Positions 13,401 to 22,739 of a stretch of 64,000 nt of DNA are shown piece after piece. Each line of letters starts with the position of its first letter. Within the stretch, counting starts at the first letter, position 1. A model generated the notes under the pieces. The model ran no database searches. It worked only from the letters and a program-made list of their open reading frames with translations, and was not told where the DNA came from. This stretch comes from Ancylostoma caninum. Lineage: Eukaryota > Nematoda > Chromadorea > Rhabditida > Ancylostomatidae. A program made the translations under genes and the position numbers. The DNA is taken from assembly GCA_037903475.1 (NCBI GenBank), contig JBAJFG010000642.1, forward strand, positions 124,001-188,000. The letters are read 5' to 3'.

Positions 13401-16400
13401 AGCGCTGCTCACCCTGAGCACGTGCCTATCTGGCCTGCTTTGAGCGGGAACTACTTGGAAATCTAGCTTTCCCAGGCTTCAAAGAATTTTGTACAACATA
13501 AACATACATTGAAGACAAGCTTGGGAAGACTACGAACAGTACTTCGATAGTATGGTTTCCGGGGTCAGCATACAGCACTGGGATTACCCAGGGTGAACGT
13601 GTCAACATCACCAAATTCGTCCATCATTCATATGGACGTTAACACCTTTACCCTGGGTAATCCCAAGATCCAGATGCACTACATCCATCAAGCTGTATTG
13701 TTATGCACTATAACTATTACACAAATGCTGACTGTATTTGCAATAAGAGTTGCGCTAGTCAACAAGCGGCTGAATAAATGATTAAAATGTTTGAAATTAC
13801 TTTATGAATAAGGCAAGAGTTTTGTCTTGGCTCGTTTCTGATCAATTACTTTTATTCTTATCATTTAATTATTGATTTTGATTTTTTAGCACTAGAATTG
13901 ATATTTGAAGCAATCTTATTCCTGAAGTTCCAGCTGATCGTCTCCTCGAGAATGGAGAGACCCATACACTCTCATAATTGTCTTCGGTTTGTATTATGAA
14001 TCCTTCCCCCGCATTTTCCATCTTGAATGCTTCAGTTTTTCTGCACTTCTTTATGGGTAATGCATGCTCTGCAATAGAGAGCCTTGAATGTATGAATAAC
14101 TAAGTAAAGACAAATAAAGCACGTCAAGAGTGTTGAAACAGCTGAATGTACTTCTGCAAGTCTTGGCAGACAGTTTATCTCTCAAATTTGAATTCAAGTG
14201 GTTGGATTTATACCACTAAGAGCTGAGTTGCTAGTTAACAGGACATGGATGCACCACTGGAAAGATGCACCACACTTCTCATACCCATGGATATGATTAC
14301 CCATGAGTAGTAGCTGGATATACATGTTGAGGAATTATGAATGTCCGTTAGAAGAGCATAATTACAAAATTTGTTGTCAAAACAATGGTTCAACAGACCA
14401 GATAAGATGGTGCCGTTTTTCTTAATCAGTGACTCTCCTCCTTCTTCCTACAAACAACCAATGCTCTCCTCAAAACGTTCGGCTCGTTGTGGGTCAAAAT
14501 TGCGACCCATCCAAGTTTTGGTTTCGACAAACTCTTTGAACTATTTCTCCTCTAAGGAATGATTCGCCCACGGGAGCAAACACTATTCTGGTGGTGTCAA
14601 GCCTTGGCTATGATGCGGTGACTCGAGAGCCATACAAATCCAAACTTGGAAATGGGTGCAGTAGAAAGATTGACCGGCACACTCAAAGACGATTTAATTA
14701 CCCAAGTTCGAGGGTTTTTCGAAGGGTCAATTTTGCATGGATGTGCCCGAGTGGCAGAGGAAGTTTTCCCTGAGGGCAGTACATAGACTTTGGTGCAATT
14801 CTACAACCGATATCATTTGTCCAAGGTTGTATAGCATGCAGAAGAAAATTTCACAATTTTGGTCTGTGACCTTTTAAATTTTCTTAAAACTCGGAAGTTG
14901 GAGAGAACTGTGCAAATCATGATCCAGCAGATGCGCTATGAAAAACTCTCCAAAACGAATACTATACTCGGACCTCCAAATCTTTCGATGCGGTCGACAA
15001 ATATGATTACGAAGACAGTGGACATTTATCCTTGTTCAACCTAAAGATGAATGAATGAACTAAATGTCTCTTCAAATTAATCTGCTCAAAATAGTCCCAA
15101 GTAAATAGTTGTATTTAATCAGTCAGTTCTGCAGTTATGTACTTTAATTTAAAAAAAATTTTGCTGGCCCTCCCATTTCTAGGGTGTCAGCGTCAGCTTT
15201 TCTGGGGTAAGAAAAAACTATTCTACCTCTGTCGTACTGGCATCCTATACCTATACATTACCAATTACTGTTTGTCTTCTTTCCGAAAAAAAGTAGCCGA
15301 GCGACTTGAAACCACCTACGTAGATTCCCTGTCCCTCCACCCCTTGCGCGGTTTCGCTGAGACTAATCAACGAGTGTAAACTTCTTATAATCGCACGGAT
15401 AACGAGCACGTGCAATCCCGGACGTATCCTCTTTCTTCTTTGGAGTGCAAATTTGAAGAAGCTTGTCGCTAAACGCGACAATTCCGGCTGATCGGTGTGT
15501 GTAATAATATGTTGAACGACCCAATATTTGCTCTGTGTGAGCGAGCCCCATCCACCCACCCCGCAGACCAGTTGCTCCGCCAGCAACAGTGGGCAGTTGG
15601 CTACTGTTTGCTTATGGAATTGGTTTCCACGATGTTCCCATACGAATTCATGGAATCGTCCTGTGCAGGAGACTCTTGGCTCTTGACTTTTTCGGGAGCG
15701 CATGCGCGAGCAACAGGACAGGAAAGGATTTCTTGGGAAGATCGTGACATCCTATTGCAAGGGATTTTATGTGCATAAAGACAGAGAGCTGTTTGTTCTC
15801 CAGAGCCATGAGCCGCTGCGAAGACACAGTTTGCTCGTCTAAACCCAAACATATCTCTTATATAAAAGATAGCAACCCTCACGCCAGTTCTTTTTCAAAA
15901 ATGTGGGCTACGCGCGTGGGCGCCAATTCAAACGTTGTGAAGGTACCACTAGAGCTAGAGAGCTAGAGTTCAAACCCACTAGCATAGGATATCATCCAAA
16001 TTAAGCGGAGACGCTTTGATATTTCGCACTGGAAGGTATCAATTCGAATATCGAATTATTGATCGACTTCATCTATAGTTTAACTCTGATCTAGGGCGAA
16101 ATAGGCCTACTATCCAGTGAGCTGACAACGAATCTGACAACTATGTTAACAATGGATACATAATTATCCTCCTGTATTCGATATCTGGAAAATGTACCAA
16201 AGAAGAAAAATGAATTTTGAAAAAGTTGACGGGAAACTCCTCGATAACCTAATTTCTCTAATGGAGCTCTGTTCTAGATTGAAAAAAAAGATCATCGTCC
16301 TAAGGTGGCTATCGTTTGCTACCCTCCAAGGTAACATAACTAAATTCTGCCTTCTCTCGTGCTGATGCGCTTCATTGTGAACATGCTATTCCTAGTTCTC

Positions 16401-19223
16401 GTACTGTTCCGTCTGGACATCTTCGCTAGCAGGTGACTTCATCACCCTCTGCAACGGTCACGGCTTTGTATGCACCTAATTCCTCCACCTCGCAGTTTTC
16501 CAATGCGTTCGTTTCTCGTGGATTCTCTCGGACTGTGGAACTGCGACATCTGTGTGGCATGTACATATGTGGGAACAGATTTCAACAGCAGAGCATCGTA
16601 CGACAGATTGGATGGTGCAGCTATACTACTGCAAAAAATAGGCGATCAAGAAACAAGATTGTACGGTGATGCTTCATTGCGCGATCTTGGTTCTTTTCAA
16701 ATTCGGATGTGTTACAACGTGGAACGATAATTTGAGGATACGAAACGTGGAGATGATACAGAGGAGGTAATAATCATTTTAAAAGTAAAATTCAGGGTGA
16801 AGAACTTCTTCGCAATGGGGTAGCGAAAAGTTTTGACGCACTATTTCAGCAGCACCCTATATAGTGACGATAAAGTCGGTCCCGGGAAGGTATTGGACGA
16901 GTTTCCTAGATAAAAATGGAGAAAATTTGTGCAATAGCTTGGCAAGACGAAATCTGTGCAATCACAAACATCGGTAGGGACAGTAAAGTTGTAATGGCAA
17001 AGGTAGCAAGATATGTCACCTTTTCCTGGGAGAACTCCTTCACTGTTGATGAGCAGCAAGCCCAAACAGTCCCAGGAACACATACGAATCCCACAAGAGA
17101 TAGTGCACCAGTTGGAGCTCTATATGCTGAATCCCATAGGTTCTGTGTGATGGGATCCACGAACATTCTCAGTAAGGTTGTAACTTACCCGCCCTTCTAG
17201 AGTGAACGAGTTTTTCGGACAAAAACGGTCATTCTTTGTCCGAATGACTTATCCAAATCAGCAATCACAAACATCGGTAAGGACAGTAAAGTAAATCACA
17301 TTTGCTCGAAAAACTAGTTCATTTTAGATGGACCCGAGACTGGACCTTCCCGGGATTTCTCGGCGGTCCTGACACGTCTTCACGGTGGTCTTATAATTCA
17401 ATGCTTCCTTTACATGGTAGTTTGCAGTCACGCAATGGTGAGATGTATGGACGTTCCTCGGGAAGATCTAAGCTTCCCGCTCGTCCGCAGTGCAACAGCG
17501 ACGAGTGCTACATCCTGCTACCTTTGCCGTTACTGGGAAAGACGGCTGACACAAATCAATCGAAGGAACCTTCATTACTTAGACCAGGGAAACTCGTCAA
17601 ATTCGAAACTACCCTCTTGGAAGATTCTACCTTCCCGGAAGTGTCATGAATAACTCTACAAGTATTTGTCATTTTCTAAGAGAACCATTTTAACATCCTA
17701 TTGACTGGAGAAATTTAATCAAATCACATTTGGTATTAGTGTGCGTCCCCGGTGAAGAGGCTTAGCAAAGACGTCTGTCCGTCAACGAAATCTACTACCA
17801 AACAGCCGGAAAAGTGCAAAAGTATCAGGTAAAACATTTCGCAGAGATCTAGTGACCTCGACAAGACCCCCCCCCCCTTCCGCTTATGCACTCCTTCCAT
17901 CCCACGCACTTGAAGCCAGTAACCTTACGTAGGTAATGTTGGAGGAGTGGGAGTAAAGGGCTAAATCGAATCAGTGCGTAGTGCAATCACGCACTGCATC
18001 TACAGGACAAGTAGGTAAACTCGCAACTGCAAAGTAAAGAACAGTGATGGAGCACTTAGGGGTGGATGCTTGTAGTAAGTAGTTTTCCACATTCGAGAAT
18101 CTTCCGATAATCTGAAGGTTTCTACAGAAACTGCGATTGGTCCCACTCACGGCGTTAACAGCATAAAACGCAGACAAAGATCCACTGGTGGAGTGATGTA
18201 ATTGGAAGCAGAACAGATACGTATAAATGATAATAAACAAATTAATAAGAAATAAATTACAAGAAAAACGAGAGACAAGCTCACAGGAAATGAAATTAGA
18301 GGTCTAATACGTTTGAAGCAGACTCAGCACTTTTGATTCTCTGACTGATGTTTTTTTTATTTCCCGTAGAGAGCCGGTTTTTGCGCAAGTGCACATTTGG
18401 CGAAGTTGACCCTAATTTTACCTATAGCCTAAATTTGCTGTTGTAGAATTGTCGGAGAGTGGATCATTGATAAAGGTACATACATCTAGGGCCTAGTGCA
18501 CCAGTAAGATTACTCACGGCGAACGTGTTAACGTATCTAAATTTATCGTTTATTTTGCACCCTTTACTCATGCGTGATGGAGCCTATACCCAGCTGCTAC
18601 CCACAGGTAATCATAGCCAAAATTGCCTGTCCTTCCAGTGATGGAGCTGGTTACTATCTCAGAGAACTTAATGGAATGAGCTTCAGCCTGTTACAATAGG
18701 TGAACTTCTATACTTTGCGCTTAAACTCCTCATGAGGGAATAGCCCAAAATGGAGGTTAGGTACTTCTTGCGAATGGACAACTTTACAAGTATTTTCCTT
18801 GATCTTGGATTTTTTTCAATCCAGATTTATTTATTCTAACCATCCACACCTCAATAACGATGGTAACAACCCCTCCTCCTCCGCCCGTTTCAGCAGTCTA
18901 TCTCTCGCGACTACATGATTAGGCGCTCGTCGGCGGCAGGTTTTCGCTGCTTGTGTTTGTTGTTGGCTGCATGCCAGCTGCTCATAACTTCGCGTGCCGT
19001 GACGTCGGCGCTACCGATCGCTGGGAAATGCACTCTGAGTGCTAAGACTCAGTGGCGATGACATGAGAGCTCTTGAGAGTTTACTCGCCCTGATTGTTTA
19101 TCAGTGGGTCACCCATTGGTGACTGTAGAGGGTGTGAATGCAAGAAGAGCTCAAGAACTCACCGACTGTGGCAGCGCTGAAGGCGAGGAGAACGACGGCG
19201 ACTCGGTAGATGTCGGGTGGCAT
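1281..19223 (-). CDS. Neurexin-superfamily (CASPR/axotactin/ITX-1-like) laminin G protein, 17-exon model, 3' end possibly incomplete
   Basis: Seen: exons, 5' to 3', at 19223-19163, 12867-12668, 12615-12557, 8448-8353, 8298-8240, 8182-8022, 5634-5505, 5449-5287, 5218-5117, 4927-4824, 4120-4065, 4005-3855, 2084-1917, 1861-1716, 1650-1534, 1481-1346 and a doubtful 1315-1281. Each junction uses GT/AG and every phase matches, giving about 648 codons. Domain order is signal peptide, fibrinogen-like region, LamG, Cys-rich linker, LamG, Cys-rich tail. Known: this order matches the C-terminal half of CASPR/NLR proteins, which act in cell adhesion. Inferred: an extracellular adhesion or junction protein. 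The discoidin domain and first two LamG domains of full CASPR were not found in the 6.3-kb first intron, and phase allows exon 1 to join exon 2 directly. No membrane segment was found. Family is fairly sure; the exact orthologue (itx-1 or nlr-1) is not. Confidence 0.75.
1534..4120 (-). CDS. Exons 11-15: second laminin G domain
   Basis: Exons 4120-4065, 4005-3855, 2084-1917, 1861-1716 and 1650-1534. Together they read as a complete LamG: LGLTYKSESDIGLLLFGFW, the HYRDRQLIGIYCE strand, FGNDQWTRVAFFESYGEVSL (the WH.V-like signature), VLATGSAIFVGGTFYEKK (the conserved hGG turn) and LRGCLKDVFVDGKSVDL (the GC...V.ingk end). Four introns are about 54 bp, 1.77 kb, 55 bp and 65 bp long, and all phases agree (0, 1, 1, 0). 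This is the clearest domain in the window and fixes the family as neurexin/CASPR-like. Confidence 0.85.
4824..4927 (-). CDS. Exon 10: Cys-rich, EGF-like linker
   Basis: A 104-base exon bounded by TTTTTCCAG and GTGCGA. It encodes PACSGCQCTILNGVF and then PSCAHSGDE, with four Cys in about 20 residues. Its position between two laminin G domains is where CASPR and neurexin proteins carry an EGF repeat, though only four of the usual six Cys are present. Entry phase 2 and exit phase 1 match both neighbours. The gap to the next exon is about 700 bases and shows no further coding. Confidence 0.65.
5117..5634 (-). CDS. Exons 7-9: first laminin G domain
   Basis: Exons 5634-5505, 5449-5287 and 5218-5117. 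Motifs in order: WEFAFRTHRSDQALFSL, which is the beta-strand pair resembling F.FRT..p.g.LF; ADVVRIMLE; then LSDGLWHTVAILSEDGDVSL, the family's DG.WH.V signature; and SAVEIELDGEIL with a late Cys (AENCEL). The 55-base intron after RIMLER starts GTTAAT and ends ATTCAG, and removing it restores one frame across the domain. Exon 9 leaves in phase 2 and joins the Cys-rich exon. The usual GG...GC segment before the last strand is not visible; either a small exon was missed or this LamG lost it. Confidence 0.8.
6410..7320 (+). mobile_element. Decayed hAT-like element related to the 39.3-kb MITE
   Basis: Starts CAGTGGCGGACGCAAGGG and continues with the GAGAATGGGTCG block and T-rich stretch seen just inside the 39336 element. 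The far end (about 7231-7320) again resembles the 3' half of that element (TTTTTTCCCACTCC). About 600 bases in the middle are unrelated, so it may be a longer relative or carry an insertion. The right terminus is too eroded to show a clear target duplication; the left flank is GTACATGG. It sits in the intron between exons 6 and 7 of the laminin G gene. Confidence 0.45.
8022..8448 (-). CDS. Exons 4-6: C-terminal half of fibrinogen-like domain
   Basis: Exons 8448-8353, 8298-8240 and 8182-8022 are separated by introns of 54 and 57 bases with GTTCGT/TTTCAG and GTGAGT/TTCTAG ends. The protein reads LNLLRDMVRWSNCEQTL, where NCEQ corresponds to the conserved HCEQ of CASPR fibrinogen-like domains. 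It ends with HILPVDWDQDT and then SPLSC, corresponding to the LPV...GDT...PLRC that closes the domain in the family. Phases 2, 2 and 1 are internally consistent and the last exon leaves in phase 0. The lack of the Trp-Gly-Gly and multi-Cys middle found in vertebrate CASPR suggests a shortened domain. Confidence 0.65.
8714..8811. repeat. Palindromic GATTACCC-family MITE, copy 1
   Basis: GAGATTACCCACGGTAAA at one end faces TTTACCCTGGGTAGTCTC at the other, with internal GTCAACACG. About 100 bp, self-complementary. Related copies are at 13578, 18497, 25157 and 38608. It lies in the intron between exons 3 and 4 of the laminin G gene. Confidence 0.65.
9951..10206. repeat. Degenerate copy of the TTAA-flanked GGCAGC element
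   Basis: The left side TTAGGGGCAGCACATCCCGG resembles the TTAA-AGGCAGCACTCACGG end of the 45.7-kb element. The right side GTGAGCGCTGCCT is followed by TTAA at 10207-10210, as in that element. The interior is shorter. The left TTAA is altered to TTAG. Confidence 0.4.
10546..10872 (+). pseudogene. Tc3-like transposase N-terminus (HTH region), broken
   Basis: Starts MNKSIHSCGDSS and includes LRIPPRSDHSEAEQEQVRTI and then HSSRIAEQVRRDSSTIG. This resembles the first paired-like helix-turn-helix of Tc3/Tc1 transposases (hydrophobic spacing, SxxxIA and R-S/T-I pattern). The frame ends at 10872 after about 108 codons; a full transposase is about 330-340 residues. Family remnants of the catalytic part follow after frameshifts at about 11140-11220. 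It is therefore not functional. Confidence 0.65.
11422..11679 (-). pseudogene. Second, inverted copy of the Tc3-like transposase N-terminus
   Basis: Mirror copy of the frame at 10546 on the opposite strand, beginning MNKSIHSCGDSSLKLEIRR and carrying the same HTH region, with a few substitutions (R/T, R/L). It stops after 85 codons. Its presence shows that the element duplicated its 5' end in inverted orientation, leaving two head-to-head N-termini around a decayed centre. Confidence 0.65.
12557..12867 (-). CDS. Exons 2-3: N-terminal half of fibrinogen-like domain
   Basis: Exon 2 (12867-12668) enters in phase 1 after a GATTTCAG acceptor. It encodes a Cys, about 30 residues, then GVYNVVCHM, a spacing and motif like the Cys...VYCNMT segment that begins the fibrinogen-like region of CASPR proteins. 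It continues to RPHRVTDSRS, where CASPR has a TRV motif. The chosen donor (GTGAAC at 12667) keeps frame with exon 3 (12615-12557). A stronger-looking GTAAGC donor 11 bases downstream gives a poorer protein. Exon 3 runs from FVNGRAQIF to HARK and leaves in phase 2, matching exon 4 across a 4.1-kb intron. The exon 2/3 boundary is the least certain splice of this part. Confidence 0.6.
13578..13667. repeat. Palindromic GATTACCC-family MITE, copy 2
   Basis: GGGATTACCCAGGGTGAACG faces TTTACCCTGGGTAATCCC, with internal GTGTCAACA and GTTAACACC. It is the best-preserved palindrome of the family and lies in the first intron of the laminin G gene. Confidence 0.7.
14691..14712 (+). other. Spliced-leader SL1-like 22-mer
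   Basis: The 22 bases match the known nematode SL1 leader at 20 of 22 positions, including an unbroken 16-base core TTTAATTACCCAAGTT. The following bases do not match the SL1 RNA intron part, and there is no Sm site at the expected distance. The same bases also fall inside a short frame (ATG at 14652, about 44 codons, with VERLTGTLKDDLITQVRG), so coincidence within an old coding fragment is possible. Confidence 0.35.
16958..17292 (+). repeat. Direct repeat pair, 32 bases
   Basis: The unit at 16958-16989 (starts GCAATCACAAACATCGGTA) recurs at 17261-17292 with one difference, about 300 bases apart. The intervening part is otherwise unique. It may mark a small tandem duplication in the first intron of the laminin G gene. 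Confidence 0.6.
18497..18614. repeat. Palindromic GATTACCC-family MITE, copy 3, degenerate
   Basis: AGATTACTCACGGCGAACGT and GTTAACGTATCTAAATTT match the other copies. The right arm (CCCACAGGTAATC) is eroded. Confidence 0.5.
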
Positions 19224-19700
19224 TCTGAAGCAAGAGCAAAGATAACGAAAGTGATACGGAGCGAGACGCGCGAGGCTTCGCGACGAATCGAGGACATCGA
19301 GCAGATCAGGATGTTTGCGCTTCCATGAAAAGCTGTTGAGCAAACCGAACGTACGTAGAATGCAAAGGACAGCGTGGAGGCCCTCAGCCGCGCGAGAGGG
19401 GCCCGCGCTTCAAGTTGCAAAGTGAAGATCGCTTGACACAGCATATGTAAATTCGAGTAGATAAAATCTTAGCGGGTACTCGGGGTGACGTATCACTTGG
19501 CGGTTGCGCGCGGCCCAGACGCCACTACTTCGCCCTCGACACCCCGCGGACCATTCACGCTACGACGCGCATTATGAAGAGAAACAATCACGGAATGCGG
19601 CGAGCACGCGAGAATCCATCCGCTAAGAGCCGCGCTAAGGTTCTTGCGCCTGCCTGCACATGAAGTGTTGCTGTCCAGATTGAGTAGCTCAGGCGGAACA
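18900..19700 (-). promoter_or_regulatory. GC-rich 5' region of the laminin G gene (putative promoter)
   Basis: GC- and CpG-rich stretch surrounding and upstream of the signal-peptide exon, in contrast to AT-rich flanks. Position argues for a promoter or 5' leader; no core motif was identified. Confidence 0.35.
19163..19223 (-). CDS. Exon 1: signal peptide exon with trans-splice acceptor
   Basis: The ATG at 19223 opens a 20-residue stretch starting MPPDIYRVAVVLLAFSAATV, a typical secretory signal. It is followed by a GTGAGT donor (exon ends in phase 1). Immediately upstream on the same strand is a pyrimidine-rich TTGCTTCAG acceptor one base before the ATG, which is what an SL trans-splice site looks like in nematodes. 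This is why this start is preferred over an in-frame ATG 120 bases further upstream at 19343. The following intron is about 6.3 kb. Confidence 0.65.
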
Positions 19701-22440
19701 TGTAATACATAGTCAGTGCGCGAAGGGTAGGCGGCAGCCGCAGAGGTACTTCTGGATAATGGTAATTTCTCTGGAAAAGTTCCAAATGGCTAAGGTGCAA
19801 GTCAAACAGGATTGTATAAAGTTAGGAATCGGAGTGAAGGAAACAAACAAAAGAACTTCAAACAGGAAGCAGGGCGTTCGCCCGGCGCGTGCATGAACGC
19901 GGGACTAATGGACCAAAGATGGACTGAAAATAGCGTGGGGGTCACTCGAGCTCAGAAAAAGGAGGTCTCTCCTATGTTGTAAACACTTAGATTTAACGTT
20001 TCTGCTATGTCATGGGGAGATCAGAATTCAGAAAATTATTTATTTATGCGTTTATCACGTGTGCAAGAGAGCACCATTAGTAACCGGCATATGATTGACG
20101 AGGAAGTCAAAGAATAAATTGAAAAAAAAATTTAATCAGAAAAGGGACAGTGTACAGTATACGGTACTGGGGTTGAACGGACGAAGGTGGTGCTTGTTAC
20201 GTAAAAGGTTACATCTCAAAGCAGCTGTGAGAAGAAGGAAGAAAGGACTGCACAGAAAATTGAAGACTATTCCATGAGTATGACAAAAACAAGGCAAAAG
20301 AGGAGGAAAAAAAAACAGAAGCAGTAAGCAAAAAGACTAACTTAAACAGTGTATTAAATCATTACTTTCGTTATTGTACCTTTATTATTTTAACTATTTC
20401 ACTACATCATTATCAAAAATGCAAGGGCAAAATAATAATTTGGGGATTGTAAGCTCAACCACTGTAACGGCAGGAATGTTAAGTGGTCAAAAGCAAAGTC
20501 ACCACTGTAAAAGGCGAACTATAGGAAAGTATCAGTATCAGGACGCTACGAAAAAAATTAAGAGAACACGGAATTTTTTGTGGATCTTCTAATACAAGCA
20601 TGAGAGAGAACATGTCAATCAATATTGTTCGATGTTGTTAGAACTTATTAGATGTACACGAACTCGATTAGGTCGGAATTATAACAGAACTCTTAGAAAT
20701 TAGAGAGTAACACAGCCTTGGGGATAATATAAGACAGGCTACAGGGCTTTTCCGTTTCCAAATGTTGAAAATGTCTCGTGAGATTACAAAATAACGATTG
20801 AGTTAATTCATTTAGCGTTGACAATAATCATATTGTATATTTCATTTAGGAATGAGTCTGAAGAACCACAGAGTTCAAAAAAAACTGGCTAGGTTCATCG
20901 AAATTATATATACAGAGTCTCGTAAATTTCTCTGGATACCTAGCAAAGCGGGCAGAGTGAACAAAGAAGACAAAAGCTGTGATGCAATGAAAATCCTTCG
21001 GAAGTTTTTGCAATTCTTGACGAATCCGTGACTCAGAAATTCATTGCTTGGATTGCTCATCGGGGGTTGTTCGGGGGAACGAAACCAAGCAAGTGGCTCA
21101 TAGGGACTCAGCTGGGAATTCATCAAAGGGCTGGATTCCACAACGTGCAACGGGTACAAATTTAGCCTACGGGATTTATTTTGTCGGAAGATCCTGTAGA
21201 AATGTTATCCATATCTATCTAACCCACTAAGATCCTCTTATGTTACCCATTTTATTATATTACACCCATTGACAACTGCGTGGCTCACCGGTGAGCCGCT
21301 GCTTTTTTCGGAAAGTCTCCAGATTGAGAGATCACTAGGCTCTAATGATTTTACACAAAAATTTTGGAGCAGAGAAAGGAGCCAGAAATTGAGGGAATTT
21401 GGAAAAACGGGGGAAAGGATGCGGTGGTCAATTGGTTAAACCTTATTTGTCCTTGATATTTAAGAGAAGAAGGAATAAAAGAATCCAAAAATACACAGTA
21501 ACATCAATATTGGAAAAAATACTGATTATGTAGAGTTATCTTCATGTTTCCGAATAAATAAACAAATAATTAAATAAAATGCTAGAAGGATTCCCTGTGA
21601 ATATGCACTTTTATCTACTTCTATTTACTTTTGCTCAAGCAGATATTTGGATAAATCTTGGACATTTTCGCGAACTTAGTTAGACAGCTACCTTAAAATT
21701 ATCCCACTGTGTTTAGCAGAAAATTTATATGGCTAAAGTTGACCGAGGTGAACTAATCCACCCTCTTAATTCCCCAGGTATCGATGTCGTGAGGAAAAAG
21801 TACGCAACCGCGAGCCAGCAAAGACCAGAAGAGTGCAGGGATTTGGGGGTAAATCGTGCGGATAAACAGTTATTTACGATCGCTCTGGCGCATTGCTCGC
21901 AACGCAGACGCATGGGGCCGCCATTCTTGCGCTCGGCGAGGTTGTCGCGGCTTAAGGATCATGGCGGATTACCTGCTCGGACAACATACGCACATCGATC
22001 ACAACAAGTTCACAAGCTGAGCCGCAGTAGCTGATCCACTGAAGTTTTCCCGAGGATATGGATCATGGGTAGGATCATGCCCACGAGCTGCGGTAAGCCG
22101 TGGATTTTTCACACCTATAAAAAGCGCGCGATTCTCGGGTACTGCAAACAAAGCGCGCAATTAGGGCGATTCATGGGGCAATCGACGAGGGTGAAACTCA
22201 AACGGTTTGAGGGTCCTCCAGCAACAATGAATCCACACAGACACGCACCGCGACTCAAGGCCGTGTCTCGGCCCGACAAGGTCCAGCGCCGTCGGAGTGA
22301 GCAGCCCCGAACGGTAGGTAGGATGACGCCATGTGTCACTAGAAGTCGGGACGAGGTTCTGTGACTTCATAACTCTTTCCTAGTATCGAGGGAGGCTCCG
22401 CAAATTCATTGCGTTCGGGTTGTTAGTCGAAATAAGGTAG
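19700..22440. other. Non-coding region with a GC-rich island at about 21.8-22.35 kb
   Basis: 20.0-21.7 kb is AT-rich and shows no gene. 21.75-22.35 kb is GC-rich, with short open frames on both strands and no domain. It could be the 5' part of a gene that includes the exon at 22456. Confidence 0.35.
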
Positions 22441-22455
22441 ATAACTGATATTCAG

Positions 22456-22705
22456 TCTTTCCTATGCCGCCACGGCGGTCGACCATCCCTCCTCCAGCTT
22501 CAACGTGATCAGTGGAGAGAAGACTCCGACCCAACACGCCGTCGGCTGGCGTGGGTCGTACGCCCACATCTTCGATAGATCGCCTTCACCTCCACATGAT
22601 GAAGTTCAAGAGCAGAGAGAAGTGTTCAACATGAAGCTGGACACGATTGGTTGGACGATTGAATATATTACGCCTACTGTTGAACTCTACGCAAGCACAG
22701 ATCAA
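22456..22705 (+). CDS. Possible internal exon, unknown protein
   Basis: An 83-codon open stretch follows a GATATTCAG acceptor and ends at an AA|GTTAG donor in frame. It begins LSYAATAVDHPSSSFNVISG and includes GWRGSYAHIF and IGWTIEYITPTVELYAS. Composition looks protein-like (balanced hydrophobic and acidic residues), but I do not recognise a family. No second exon could be linked on either side; 22.7-24.4 kb is AT-rich and empty. The opposite strand is also partly open, so strand is uncertain. Confidence 0.35.
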
Positions 22706-22739
22706 GTTAGTCGTTCCTTTGCGATATAGAGGTGTAATA

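Larger units (their letters stand above)
12868..19162 (-). other. First intron of the laminin G gene model
   Basis: About 6.3 kb lies between the signal-peptide exon and the fibrinogen-like exon. It holds two GATTACCC-type repeats, the SL1-like 22-mer and a 32-base direct repeat. I searched the minus strand for discoidin or laminin G motifs and found none that hold together. Weak exon-like pieces near 16.4-16.6 kb and 18.0 kb have splice-like ends but no recognised domain. Confidence 0.45.

Noticed and set aside
13173..13466. Plus-strand frame with HVHIFS-type motif, considered as a cadherin piece
   Set aside because: No cadherin repeat signature and no neighbouring exons; it lies in the first intron of the opposite-strand gene.
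15251..15703. 150-codon minus-strand frame in the first intron
   Set aside because: No signal, domain or phase-compatible splice sites; treated as chance.
16430..16760. Possible discoidin or LamG exon in the first intron
   Set aside because: Open on both strands with splice-like ends, but no recognisable motif and inconsistent phase choices.
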